This document shows, one piece after another, positions 42,792 through 51,800 of a stretch of DNA of 64,000 nt. The position numbers and the translations under genes are program-made. The stretch is from NCBI RefSeq assembly GCF_900537115.1, contig NZ_UNRG01000008.1, positions 62,001-126,000 of the forward strand. The letters run 5' to 3'. How positions within the stretch are numbered: position 1 is the stretch's first letter; each line of letters starts with the position of its first letter. Below the pieces are notes generated by a model. That model saw only the letters and a program-made list of their open reading frames with translations, made no database searches and was not told the DNA's origin. This DNA comes from Arthrobacter sp. Alg241-R88 (lineage in GTDB: Bacteria > Actinomycetota > Actinomycetes > Actinomycetales > Micrococcaceae).

Positions 42792-44003
42792 CTAGTCGAA
42801 CCACGGGTCCAGCCCATGCAGGGGAAATACAGCCTTGCGGGTGGCCATCACTGTGCGGTCCACGGCGTCATTGGGGTCGAACCCCACTTCCCAGGACCGC
42901 CACCAGAGCTCGACGTCGTCGCCCATCAGTCCGGGCGCTGCCGCCCCGAATTTGTCCTCGACATAAATCCGCCAGTCCTCCGGGACGGCAGTCCGCAGCG
43001 GCACGGGCCTCCCCGCGGCGATGGCAATCAGGTGGCTCCAGGACCGCGGAACCACGTGCAGGACGTTGTACCCGCCGCCGCCGGTTGCAATCCAGCGGTT
43101 GTCGCAATAGCGGGCGGCGAGATTCCCGACGGCGGTGGCCGCCTCCCGCTGCCCGTCAACGCTGAGGTTGAGGTGCGTCAGCGGATCCGTCCGGTGCGAG
43201 TCACAGCCGTGCTGGCTCACGATCACGTCCGGCTGGAAGGCTGCCACCAGTTGCGGCACCACCGCGTGGAACGCCCGCAACCAGCCTGCGTCGCCCGTCC
43301 CCGAAGGCAGCGCGATGTTGACCGCGCTTCCCTCGGCCTTCGGCCCACCGATTTCATTGGCGAACCCGGTGCCGGGGAACAGGGTGAGCCCGCTTTCGTG
43401 CAAGGATACGGTGAGCACACGGGGATCGTCCCAGAAGATGCTCTCCGTCCCGTCCCCGTGGTGGGCGTCGACGTCGATGTACGCCACCTTGCGGATGCCG
43501 CCGTCGAGCAGCTTCTGCACGGCCAGCGCGGCATCGTTGTAGATACAGAACCCGCTCGCCTTCTCACGTGCGGCATGGTGCATGCCGCCGCCGAAGTTCA
43601 CCGCGTGCAGGGCCGATCCCTCCAGGATCCTGGAAGCGGCCAGCAGGGATCCGCCGGCCAGCCGCGCGGCGGCTTCATGCATACCGGCGAACGCAGGATC
43701 GTCTTCGGTCCCCAGGCCGCGGGCTTCGTCAGCCGCATATGGATCCGCACTGACCCTGCGGACGGCAGCCACGAATTCAGCCGAGTGGACTGATTCCAGC
43801 TCAGCGTCGGTGGCGACGCCGGGCTCTGCCACTGAAACGTGGCCGAGCTCGAAGAGTCCCAGGCTTCGGGCCAGGCGTGCCGTGAGGTCCATCCGTTCGG
43901 GCGCCATGGGGTGGCCCGGACCGAAATTGTATGCGGTCATGTCGGCGCCCCACACCACCGTCGTTGGCGGCGCGGGCTTGCTGAGACCGGGCAGATATGT
44001 CAT
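42792..44003 (-). CDS. acuC: AcuC-type histone-deacetylase-family protein
   Basis: A 403-residue member of the class I HDAC-like family. In Bacillus, AcuC deacetylates acetyl-CoA synthetase. Zinc-site residues are in YIDVDAHHGDGT (Asp and His) and the later Asp region of SQHGCDSHRTDPL. The His dyad is in NFGGGMHHA, and the glycine-rich TGGGGYN matches the family's C-terminal motif. ATG 44003 is preferred to the adjacent TTG. It is divergent from ktrB, with a 104-bp shared region. Confidence 0.88.
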   Translation of the reverse strand: MTYLPGLSKPAPPTTVVWGADMTAYNFGPGHPMAPERMDLTARLARSLGLFELGHVSVAEPGVATDAELESVHSAEFVAAVRRVSADPYAADEARGLGTEDDPAFAGMHEAAARLAGGSLLAASRILEGSALHAVNFGGGMHHAAREKASGFCIYNDAALAVQKLLDGGIRKVAYIDVDAHHGDGTESIFWDDPRVLTVSLHESGLTLFPGTGFANEIGGPKAEGSAVNIALPSGTGDAGWLRAFHAVVPQLVAAFQPDVIVSQHGCDSHRTDPLTHLNLSVDGQREAATAVGNLAARYCDNRWIATGGGGYNVLHVVPRSWSHLIAIAAGRPVPLRTAVPEDWRIYVEDKFGAAAPGLMGDDVELWWRSWEVGFDPNDAVDRTVMATRKAVFPLHGLDPWFD

Positions 44004-44107
44004 CAATCACAGGCTACCCGAGCCCGTGCCCCTACCGGCCCGGCCATTACGCCGGCATAAGTGGTTTACTACTGAGGGAAGCAGATTCGACCGAGGACAA
44101 GCCACAC

Positions 44108-45538
44108 ATGACGCAAAGCCAGTCGAGGCCCCGGAACCCGGCCAGCTGGCACCCCGCGCAGGAGCGGGAGGGCCTCTGGGTTCTGACGCGGCTCCGCGAC
44201 TTCATTGACGAAATAGCCAACACCTCGCCGGCCCGGCTTGCGCTGAGTGCGTTCGCCGCCGTATGCCTGGTGTTCACATTCCTGCTGTCCCTGCCCATCT
44301 CCTCCGCCACCGGTACTGTCACGCCTCCCCACCAGGCTTTGTTCACGGCCGTCTCCGCGGTCTGCGTCACCGGCCTGACAGTGGTTTCCACGGCGGTGCA
44401 CTGGTCCTTCTTCGGCCAACTGGTCATCCTGATTGGCGTCTTCATCGGAGGCCTTGGCACCCTGACGCTGGCGTCACTGCTGGCGCTGATGGTCAGCAAA
44501 CGCCTGGGTGTCCGCGGAAAGATTATCGCGGCGGAATCGATGAACAATGCCGGCCGGCTGGGCGAGGTTGGCACCCTGCTGCGGATCGTCATCACCACCT
44601 CGGTGGTCATCGAAGGAATCCTCGCGTTGGCCCTCATTCCGCGGTTCCTGACCCTGGGTGAGCCCTTCTGGCAGTCTGTCTGGCACGGCATCTTCTATTC
44701 CATCTCCTCCTTCAACAACGCCGGCTTCACCCCGCACTCTGACGGCATCGTGCCCTACGAGACGGACCTCTGGATCCTCATCCCCCTGATGCTGGGTGTC
44801 TTCCTGGGCAGCCTCGGATTTCCCGTGGTGATGGTCCTGCAGCAAAACGGGCTGAACTGGAAAAAGTGGAACCTGCACACCAAGCTCACCATCCAGGTCT
44901 CCTTGATCCTGCTGGTGGCCGGCACGTTCCTGTGGGGGTTGATGGAGTGGGACAACTCCCGGACGATCGGGGGGATGGATTTCGGTGACAAGATCACGCA
45001 TGCCCTTTTCGCCTCCGTCATGACGCGGTCCGGCGGATTCAACCTTGTGGACCAGAACCAGATGGAGTCCACCACCATGCTCCTGACCGACGCGCTGATG
45101 TTCGCCGGCGGCGGGTCAGCTTCAACCGCGGGCGGCATCAAAGTGACAACCATCGCCGTGATGTTCCTGGCGATCATCGCCGAGGCGCGGGGCGACGCCG
45201 ACGTCAAGGTCTACGGCAGGACCATTCCCCAGGGCAGCATGAGGGTGGCTATCTCGGTGATCGTCGCCGGCGCCACCCTGGTGTCCGTGTCCGCCTTCCT
45301 CCTGCTCCACATCAGCGGTGCTTCGCTGGACCGGGTGCTGTTCGAAACGATCTCGGCTTTTGCCACGGTCGGGCTGAGCACCAACCTCAGTGCCGAGCTG
45401 CCGCCGTCGGGCGTGTACGTTCTCAGCGCCCTGATGTTCGCCGGCCGCGTGGGTACCGTGACCCTCGCCGCCGCCCTGGCCCTGCGCCAGCGCAGTCAGC
45501 TGTACCACTACCCCGAAGAGAGGCCCATCATTGGCTAG
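44108..45538 (+). CDS. ktrB: Potassium uptake transporter membrane subunit, TrkH/KtrB family
   Basis: A 476-residue channel-like transporter with four MPM repeats. Each has a filter loop: VCVTGLT, NNAGFTP, RSGGFNL and TVGLSTN, with the conserved filter glycine in every repeat. This is the pattern of KtrB-type potassium transporters. The start at 44108 follows GAGGAC; the long in-frame upstream reading would overlap acuC. It overlaps the KtrA gene by eight bases, so the membrane and regulatory subunits are co-translated. Confidence 0.93.
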   Translation: MTQSQSRPRNPASWHPAQEREGLWVLTRLRDFIDEIANTSPARLALSAFAAVCLVFTFLLSLPISSATGTVTPPHQALFTAVSAVCVTGLTVVSTAVHWSFFGQLVILIGVFIGGLGTLTLASLLALMVSKRLGVRGKIIAAESMNNAGRLGEVGTLLRIVITTSVVIEGILALALIPRFLTLGEPFWQSVWHGIFYSISSFNNAGFTPHSDGIVPYETDLWILIPLMLGVFLGSLGFPVVMVLQQNGLNWKKWNLHTKLTIQVSLILLVAGTFLWGLMEWDNSRTIGGMDFGDKITHALFASVMTRSGGFNLVDQNQMESTTMLLTDALMFAGGGSASTAGGIKVTTIAVMFLAIIAEARGDADVKVYGRTIPQGSMRVAISVIVAGATLVSVSAFLLLHISGASLDRVLFETISAFATVGLSTNLSAELPPSGVYVLSALMFAGRVGTVTLAAALALRQRSQLYHYPEERPIIG

Positions 45539-46217
45539 TTCCCCAGACGCCCCCCGGCGGCCCGCACACAACGCCCCGGTGCTGGTCATCGGGCTGGGCC
45601 GCTTCGGTTCCTCCACCGCCGAGCAGTTGGTCAAGCAAGGCCGGGAAGTGCTCGCGATCGAACGGGACCGGACCCTGGTGCAGAAGTGGGCGCCACTCCT
45701 GACGCACGTTGTCGAGGCCGACGCCACCAACATCGACGCGCTCCGCCAGCTGGGCGCGCAGGAGTTCAGCTCCGCCGTCGTGGGCGTTGGCACGTCCATC
45801 GAATCCTCAGTGCTGATCACCGTGAACCTGGTGGATCTTGGCATTGAGCATCTGTGGGTGAAGGCCATTACGCCCTCGCACGGCAAGATCCTCACCCGCA
45901 TCGGCGCCAACCACGTGATTTACCCTGAGGCCGACGCCGGGGTCCGGGCTGCCCACCTCGTGTCCGGGCGCATGCTGGACTTCATCGAGTTCGACGACGA
46001 CTTCGCCATCGTGAAGATGTATCCGCCGCGCGAAACAGTCGGGTTCACCCTCGACGAGTCCAAGGTCCGGTCCAAGTACGGCGTGACGATTGTGGGCGTC
46101 AAGTCACCCGGGGAGGACTTCACCTACGCGCGGCCGGAAACCAAGGTGTCCTCCCGCGACATGCTGATCGTGTCCGGGCACGTGGACCTGCTGGAACGCT
46201 TCGCGGCCCGGCCGTAA
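45531..46217 (+). CDS. ktrA: Potassium uptake regulatory subunit, TrkA/KtrA family
   Basis: A 228-residue cytoplasmic protein with an RCK-N Rossmann domain (VLVIGLGRFGSSTAEQL, acidic residue in AIERD) that binds nucleotides and gates KtrB, and an RCK-C domain from about residue 150. The TTG start at 45531 lies within the last codons of ktrB and follows AGAGG. A C-terminal VKMYPP and SSRDMLIVSG are family-like. It is convergent with proC. Confidence 0.92.
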   Translation: MASSPDAPRRPAHNAPVLVIGLGRFGSSTAEQLVKQGREVLAIERDRTLVQKWAPLLTHVVEADATNIDALRQLGAQEFSSAVVGVGTSIESSVLITVNLVDLGIEHLWVKAITPSHGKILTRIGANHVIYPEADAGVRAAHLVSGRMLDFIEFDDDFAIVKMYPPRETVGFTLDESKVRSKYGVTIVGVKSPGEDFTYARPETKVSSRDMLIVSGHVDLLERFAARP

Positions 46218-46278
46218 TCCCCAGCCGCACCCTAACCTCGCACGCTCGGCCAGGGAACCCTGCGGCCGTGGGCCCACA

Positions 46279-47112
46279 TCAGCCCAGCTGTTTGGTGATC
46301 TCCGCTGCCCTGTCCGCTGCTGCGCGCGCTCCGGCGGCGATGATGGACGGAATACCCCGCTCGTCGAAGGTTGCGATGGCCCGCTCTGTGGTGCCGTTGG
46401 GACTGGTCACCGCTTTGCGCAACGCCGCGGGACTGGCGCCGGGCTCGGCGAGCATAAATCCGGCGCCCGCCACGGTTTCGCGGGCCAGGAGCAGGGACAG
46501 TTCGGCGTCCAGGCCCAGCTCCTCCCCTGCGGCAGCCATGGCCTCGGCCAGATAAAAGGCGTAAGCCGGGCCGGAGCCGCTGATGGCCGACAAGGCGTCC
46601 ACCTGTCCTTCCGGCACCTCGACAACGGTCCCGGCGCCCTGCAGGATGTCCTTGACCTTCTGCAGCTGTTCCGGGGTGCAGTTGGTGCCCGGAGAAACTG
46701 ATACGACACCGCGTCCCAGCTTGGCAGGCGTGTTGGGCATGCTGCGGATCACCGGCTGGCCGGCGGGCAGGGCGGCTTCAAGCTGGGCGATGGATACAGC
46801 GGCGGCCACACTTACCACCACGGTGTCGCGCGCCAAAGAACCGCTGATCTCGCGCGCGAGGTCGGTAATGCCAACAGGCTTTACTCCCAGGACCACGACG
46901 CCGGACCCCTTGGTTGCCTGCTTGTTGTTATCCGGCTCTTCTTCACCGGCGATCGCGGTGATGCCGTGATAGCGCTCGGCGAGTTCCGCGGCACGCTCCG
47001 CGCGCCGTACCGTGGCCACGATGTCGGCCGGGTCCGTGCCGGCCTCCAGCAGGCCGCCGAGGATGGCTTCGTTCATGGACCCACAGCCAAGGAATGCGAT
47101 TCGGTTGCTCAT
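46279..47112 (-). CDS. proC: Pyrroline-5-carboxylate reductase
   Basis: A 277-residue enzyme that reduces pyrroline-5-carboxylate to proline with NADPH. The nucleotide motif is FLGCGSMNEAILGGLL. The C-terminal signature spans SGSGPAYAFYLAEAM and SPNGTTERAI. The start at 47112 (MSNRIAFLGCG) fits the family, while an in-frame start 42 bases earlier does not. It lies about 60 bp from the ktrA stop, convergent with it, and is transcribed from the 274-bp region that also holds the ppx terminator hairpins. Confidence 0.95.
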   Translation of the reverse strand: MSNRIAFLGCGSMNEAILGGLLEAGTDPADIVATVRRAERAAELAERYHGITAIAGEEEPDNNKQATKGSGVVVLGVKPVGITDLAREISGSLARDTVVVSVAAAVSIAQLEAALPAGQPVIRSMPNTPAKLGRGVVSVSPGTNCTPEQLQKVKDILQGAGTVVEVPEGQVDALSAISGSGPAYAFYLAEAMAAAGEELGLDAELSLLLARETVAGAGFMLAEPGASPAALRKAVTSPNGTTERAIATFDERGIPSIIAAGARAAADRAAEITKQLG

Positions 47113-47284
47113 GGCTCCATCATTGCAGCTTGGTCCTGCCGGCGCAGAAATCAATTGCCGGCAGAAAGTTAACAGAGCGGGAACTCGCGGTTATGGGTTC
47201 ACAGGTGGCTCACATGTTGAGCGCAGCTTCCTCACAAGTGGCTTCCCTAAAGTAGGTACTACCTCATTGAGGGTGCGAGTGATG

Positions 47285-47364
47285 CGGCAGGCATGGGGAT
47301 GCCTGCCAAGGCACCGGTGGCTGGCAACAGGTTTTCCCCCATTTTCCTGTTGCCGGTCCCGGTG
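47285..47364 (-). terminator. Two stem-loops after ppx
   Basis: A perfect stem GGCAGGCAT (47285-47293)/ATGCCTGCC (47298-47306) and a longer one combining GGCAACAGG (47322-47330)/CCTGTTGCC (47346-47354) with outer CACCGG (47311-47316)/CCGGTG (47359-47364) lie downstream of the ppx stop on the minus strand. They probably end ppx transcription before the proC promoter. Confidence 0.5.
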
Positions 47365-47386
47365 CTTCCGCATTTAACCGCTTGTC

Positions 47387-48373
47387 CTAGACGGATGCCT
47401 CCACGGCTGCCGCCACTACATGCGCGGCGGGCTCCAACGGACCGGAGAACACCAACTGGTCGAGGCGGCGGAGGATCAGGCCCTCACGGAGCGCCCACGG
47501 ACAGATCGTGATTTTCTTGAACTTGAAGAGCTCCAAAGCCGTCTCGGCGACGAGCGCCCCGGCAAGCAGCTGGTGTGCCCGCGCCTCGGAAACGGCCGGC
47601 AAGTGGAGCCGGTCCTCGGCTTTCATCGCTGAGATGCGGTGCGCCCAGACCCCCAGGTCCGAACCGCGCAGCTCTCGCTTGACGTAGGGGCCCGCCGCGC
47701 TGGGAGCGGCACCGGCGATCCGGGCGAGGGACCGGAAGGTCTTGGAGGTTCCGGCGACGACATTGGCCCGGCCCAGCCCGTCGAACTCACGCACCGCCGG
47801 CTTGAGCGTGGCACGGATATAGCGCCGCAGTTCCTTCACGCTCTTGGCCGAGGGCGGGTCCTCGGCCAGCCAGTCCCGGGTGAGCCTGCTGGCTCCCAGC
47901 GGCACCGAGGTGGCGACCTCCGGCAGTTCGTCCTGGCCGAAGGCCATCTCAAAGGAGCCGCCGCCGATGTCCAGGTTCAGGATGGGTCCGGCGCCCCAGC
48001 CGTGCCAGCGCCGGACCGCGAAGAAGGTCATGGACGCTTCTTCGCTTCCGGTGAGCTCCTGCAACGTGACGGTGGTTTCGTGCTTGACGCGGGCCAGCAC
48101 CTCGGGGCCGTTGGTGGCTTCGCGGATGGCGGAGGTACAAAAAGCAAGGAGGTCCTCGGCGTTGTGCCGGGCGGCGAACTCCCACGCTTCCAGCACGAAT
48201 TCGGTGAGTTCGTGCTGGCCGGCATCGCTGATGCTGCCGTCCGGCTCCAGGTACTGGACCAGGGACAGCGGCCGTTTGTGCGATGCAAAGGGCACTGGCC
48301 GCGCACCGGGGTGGGCATCCACCAGGAGGAGGTGGACAGTGTTGGACCCGATATCGAGGACGCCTAGCCGCAT
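47387..48373 (-). CDS. Ppx/GppA family exopolyphosphatase
   Basis: A 328-residue ASKHA-fold phosphatase that hydrolyses polyphosphate or (p)ppGpp. The phosphate loops are VLDIGSNTVHLLLVD (N-terminus) and LDIGGGSFEMAFG (about residue 140). The length fits the short actinobacterial Ppx1/Ppx2 group that lacks the C-terminal helical domain. ATG 48373 is the only reasonable start. It lies 73 bp downstream of the SseB-like gene on the same strand, and two hairpins follow its stop. Confidence 0.9.
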   Translation of the reverse strand: MRLGVLDIGSNTVHLLLVDAHPGARPVPFASHKRPLSLVQYLEPDGSISDAGQHELTEFVLEAWEFAARHNAEDLLAFCTSAIREATNGPEVLARVKHETTVTLQELTGSEEASMTFFAVRRWHGWGAGPILNLDIGGGSFEMAFGQDELPEVATSVPLGASRLTRDWLAEDPPSAKSVKELRRYIRATLKPAVREFDGLGRANVVAGTSKTFRSLARIAGAAPSAAGPYVKRELRGSDLGVWAHRISAMKAEDRLHLPAVSEARAHQLLAGALVAETALELFKFKKITICPWALREGLILRRLDQLVFSGPLEPAAHVVAAAVEASV

Positions 48374-48446
48374 GCTGCCATTATTGCCCGGCCCGGTCCT
48401 TCTGATCCAACTGGCACGTCACATCAAACCGGGCACGGGGAGAAAG

Positions 48447-48899
48447 TCAGTTCCCGGCCGGATCGGCCGGGGCGCCGTCGGAAAGCTCATCGGCACGCTT
48501 GAAGTCGCGCTTGATGTTGGCAACGCCCTCGGGGTTGATCTCGAAACCATAGGCCGCGCCGGGGTTGATGACCATGCCCAGCTCGTCCCCGATGTTGGCG
48601 ATAATGGCGGCACCCTGGGTGCCCAGCACGTTGGGAGCCGCTTCCAGGTACTGCTGGTCAACACGGCTCGGGTGCGAGAAGACAGCCAGGACGGGGTCGC
48701 CATCGGCATTGGCCAAAACGAGGGGCTCCACCTGGGAATCCTCGCCCTCGATGCCGTCCGAGCTGACGATGTAGACTTCGCTGTTCAGGAAGGACAGGAT
48801 GACGTCCACGGGGCTGGCATCAGGCTGTCCGCCCTTGGCGAGCTTCTCCTCGAGGTCGTTGAGCGGCTGGAGATCCGTGTGCGCGGGCTGTTCAGTCAT
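48447..48899 (-). CDS. SseB-like protein
   Basis: A 150-residue acidic soluble protein with the SseB_N pattern: VDVILSFLNSEVYIVSSD at the start, DPVLAVFSHPSRV in the middle and GMVINPGAAYGFEINPEGV near the end. The family is widespread and its molecular role is not settled. It lies 47 bp after topA on the same strand and upstream of ppx, so these may be co-transcribed. Confidence 0.75.
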   Translation of the reverse strand: MTEQPAHTDLQPLNDLEEKLAKGGQPDASPVDVILSFLNSEVYIVSSDGIEGEDSQVEPLVLANADGDPVLAVFSHPSRVDQQYLEAAPNVLGTQGAAIIANIGDELGMVINPGAAYGFEINPEGVANIKRDFKRADELSDGAPADPAGN

Positions 48900-48946
48900 A
48901 TACCTACTCGACCACGTTGTAGTGGCCCGCGCAAACGGTCTTCCGA

Positions 48947-51676
48947 TTACTTCTTCGCCGTGGCCTTCTTCTTGGCCGGAGCCTTGCGGGCTGTAGCGGT
49001 ACGCTTCACCGGTCCCTTGGCGCGCTTCTCGGCGAGGAGCTCAACAGCCTGTTCCCGCGTAAGTTCCTCCAACGAGGTGGCCCGCGGAACGGTGATGTTG
49101 GTGATGCCGTCGGTGATGTAGGGGCCGAAGCGGCCTTCCTTCACCACAATGTTCTTCTCCGACACCGGATCCGGCCCGAACTCCGCGAGCGGCGGCACGG
49201 CGGCACGGGCACCGCGCTGCTTGGGCTGGGAGTAAATCTCCAGCGCCTGTTCCAGCGTGATGGTGAAGATCTCCTCCTCGGAGCCAATCGACCGGGAGTC
49301 AGTGCCCTTCTTCAGGTACGGACCGAACCGGCCGTTCTGCACGGTGATGAGGTTGCCCTCGGCGTCTTCACCGAGCACGCGGGGCAGGCTCATCAGCTGC
49401 AACGCCTCGTCGAGGGTCACCGACTCCACAGTCATCGACTTGAAGAGCGAACCTGTGCGCGGCTTGGCCTTCACCGGCTTCTTGGGCGGCTTCGGCTTGC
49501 CGTTCTTGTAGTACTCCACCGGCTGGTTGGCGATTTGTTCCTCGGTCATCTCGGGGATGATTTCGGTGACATAGGCGCCGTAGCGGCCGTTCTTGGCAAC
49601 GATGGTGTGCCCGGTGTGCGGATCCGCGCCCAGGACGCGTTCTTCCGGTGCGGCGGTCTCCATCAGCTCAATGGCCTTGGCGGCCGTTAATTCGTCCGGC
49701 GCGAGGTCCTCCGGCACGTTGGCACGCGCGGACTCCACGATCTCCCCGGTCTTCGGGTCAACGGTGGCGGCGGAACTTTCCAGGTACGGGCCAAATTTGC
49801 CGACTCGGAGCGTGATCTCGTCCGTGATGGGAATGGAGTTGATTTCCCGCGCGTCGATCTCGCCCAGGTTGTTGACGATGCTGAGCAGGCCCGGATCGGA
49901 GTCTTCGCCGAAGTAGAAGTGCTTAAGCCAGGAAGCGCCTACGGCCTGGCCATTGGCGATCTTGTCCAGGTCGCCTTCCATGTCCGCCGTGAACTCGTAG
50001 TCAACGTAGTCGCTGAAGTGCTGCTCCAGCAGGCGGATCACGGAGAAGGCGATCCAGCTCGGAACCAGGGCAGAGCCTTGTTTCCGGACGTAGCCGCGGT
50101 CCTGGATGGTGGAGATGGTGGACGCGTATGTGGACGGCCGGCCAATGCCCTTCTTCTCCAGTTCCGCCGTCAACGACGCTTCCGTGTAACGCGGCGGGGG
50201 TGAAGTCTCGTGGCCCACGGCGATGATCTCGGAAGCAGCGAGGGCGTCCCCCTTGGCCACATTGGGAAGGCGGCGGGCTTCGTCGGAGTCGTCGTCGCCG
50301 CGGGTCTCGTCCTTGCCTTCCTCGTAGGCTGCCAGGAAGCCGGGGAAAGTGATGACGGTACCGGACGCGGAGAACTCAGCGTCCCGCCCGTCGGAGGCAA
50401 CGGCACCCAGGCGGATGGTCGCCGTCGACCCCTTGGCGTCGCCCATCTGGGAGGCGACGGTCCGCTTCCAGATCAGCTCGTAAAGCCGGAATTCGTCGCC
50501 CGAGAGCTGCTTCGCCACCTGCGCGGGAGTGCGGAAGGAGTCACCGGCAGGACGGATGGCTTCGTGTGCCTCCTGCGCGTTGGCTGCCTTGCCGGTGTAC
50601 ACGCGAGGTGACTGCGGGATGTACTCGGGGCCGTACAGCTCGGAGGCCTGGCGCCGGGCAGCGGTCACGGCTTCGTCGCTTAGCGCGGAGGAGTCCGTAC
50701 GCATATAGGTGATGTAGCCGTTTTCGTACAGCCGCTGGGCCACCTGCATGGTGCTTTTGGAGGAGAAGCGAAGCTTGCGGCCCGCTTCCTGTTGCAGTGT
50801 GGAGGTGGTGAAGGGCGCAGCCGGACGGCGGGTGTACGGCTTGGTGTCCACGGACCGGACGGTGAACGATGCGTCCTGCAGCCCCGCCGACAGGGAGGTG
50901 GCCAGCTCCTCGTTGAGGTGGGCAACGTTCTTTGAGGTCAGTACGCCGTCGTCGTTGAAGTCCCGGCCACTGGCCACCTTGGCACCGTCCACGGCGGCGA
51001 GCTTGGCCTTAAAGGAACCGGCGTCGGCGCCGAACTGCCCGGAGAGGTCCCAGTAGGAGGCGGCCTTGAAGGCCATGCGTTCGCGTTCGCAGTCAACCAC
51101 CATGCGGGTAACCACGGACTGCACGCGGCCTGCGGACAGGCCACGGGCCACCTTGCGCCACAGCACCGGGGAAATTTCGTAGCCGTAGAGGCGGTCCAGG
51201 ACACGGCGGGTTTCCTGGGCGTCCACCAGGGCCGAATCAACATCGCGCAGGTTGCCCATGGCGCGCTGGATGGCTTCCTTGGTGATTTCCCCGAAGGTCA
51301 TCCGGTACACCGGGACCTTGGGCTTGAGCACTTCCAGCAGGTGCCACGCGATGGCCTCGCCCTCGCGGTCCCCATCGGTTGCGAGATAAAGTTCGTCGGC
51401 GTCCTTGAGCGCAGCCTTGAGCTCGGTCACCTTTTTCTTTTTGTCCGCGGACACCACATAGTAGGGCTTGAAGTCGTGGTCAATGTCGACGGCGAACTTG
51501 CCTACCGAGGTTTTCTTCAGTTCGGCAGGGAGTTCCGACGGCTGCGGCAGGTCGCGGATGTGACCAATGGAGGCCTCTACGATGAAGCCCTCGCCAAGGT
51601 ATTTGGCGATGGTCTTGCTCTTGGCCGGAGACTCCACAATCACGAGTTTCTTGCCGGTTTTGGCCTTGCTTGGCAC
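48947..51676 (-). CDS. topA: DNA topoisomerase I
   Basis: A 909-residue type IA topoisomerase that relaxes negative supercoils. The TOPRIM domain begins at KLVIVESPAKSKTIAKYLG. The catalytic tyrosine is Tyr324 in ITYMRTDSS. The C-terminal part carries repeated GPYLKKGTDSRS-like topo-C-repeats instead of zinc fingers, and ends in a lysine-rich tail (KKKATAKK), as usual in Actinobacteria. GTG 51676 follows GGAG at a good spacing. Its place beside the helicase/Tad region also matches mycobacteria. Confidence 0.96.
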   Translation of the reverse strand: MPSKAKTGKKLVIVESPAKSKTIAKYLGEGFIVEASIGHIRDLPQPSELPAELKKTSVGKFAVDIDHDFKPYYVVSADKKKKVTELKAALKDADELYLATDGDREGEAIAWHLLEVLKPKVPVYRMTFGEITKEAIQRAMGNLRDVDSALVDAQETRRVLDRLYGYEISPVLWRKVARGLSAGRVQSVVTRMVVDCERERMAFKAASYWDLSGQFGADAGSFKAKLAAVDGAKVASGRDFNDDGVLTSKNVAHLNEELATSLSAGLQDASFTVRSVDTKPYTRRPAAPFTTSTLQQEAGRKLRFSSKSTMQVAQRLYENGYITYMRTDSSALSDEAVTAARRQASELYGPEYIPQSPRVYTGKAANAQEAHEAIRPAGDSFRTPAQVAKQLSGDEFRLYELIWKRTVASQMGDAKGSTATIRLGAVASDGRDAEFSASGTVITFPGFLAAYEEGKDETRGDDDSDEARRLPNVAKGDALAASEIIAVGHETSPPPRYTEASLTAELEKKGIGRPSTYASTISTIQDRGYVRKQGSALVPSWIAFSVIRLLEQHFSDYVDYEFTADMEGDLDKIANGQAVGASWLKHFYFGEDSDPGLLSIVNNLGEIDAREINSIPITDEITLRVGKFGPYLESSAATVDPKTGEIVESARANVPEDLAPDELTAAKAIELMETAAPEERVLGADPHTGHTIVAKNGRYGAYVTEIIPEMTEEQIANQPVEYYKNGKPKPPKKPVKAKPRTGSLFKSMTVESVTLDEALQLMSLPRVLGEDAEGNLITVQNGRFGPYLKKGTDSRSIGSEEEIFTITLEQALEIYSQPKQRGARAAVPPLAEFGPDPVSEKNIVVKEGRFGPYITDGITNITVPRATSLEELTREQAVELLAEKRAKGPVKRTATARKAPAKKKATAKK

Positions 51677-51800
51677 GGTGCTCCTACAGAAAAAGGTTGC
51701 TCGGGCAGATGCGCCCATACTGGCCTAGTTCACCATATTTTGAAGAATTGTGCGCATCCATGTGGAAAAGACGGGGGTTCTGCGGAGGGGTTTCCGCGCC

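Noticed and set aside
47155..47280. Small gene between proC and ppx such as bldC or the COX24-like ribosomal protein gene
   Set aside because: The short frames there (for example 20 codons from the ATG after GCGGTT) have no family-like sequence; only hairpins and a likely promoter are supported.
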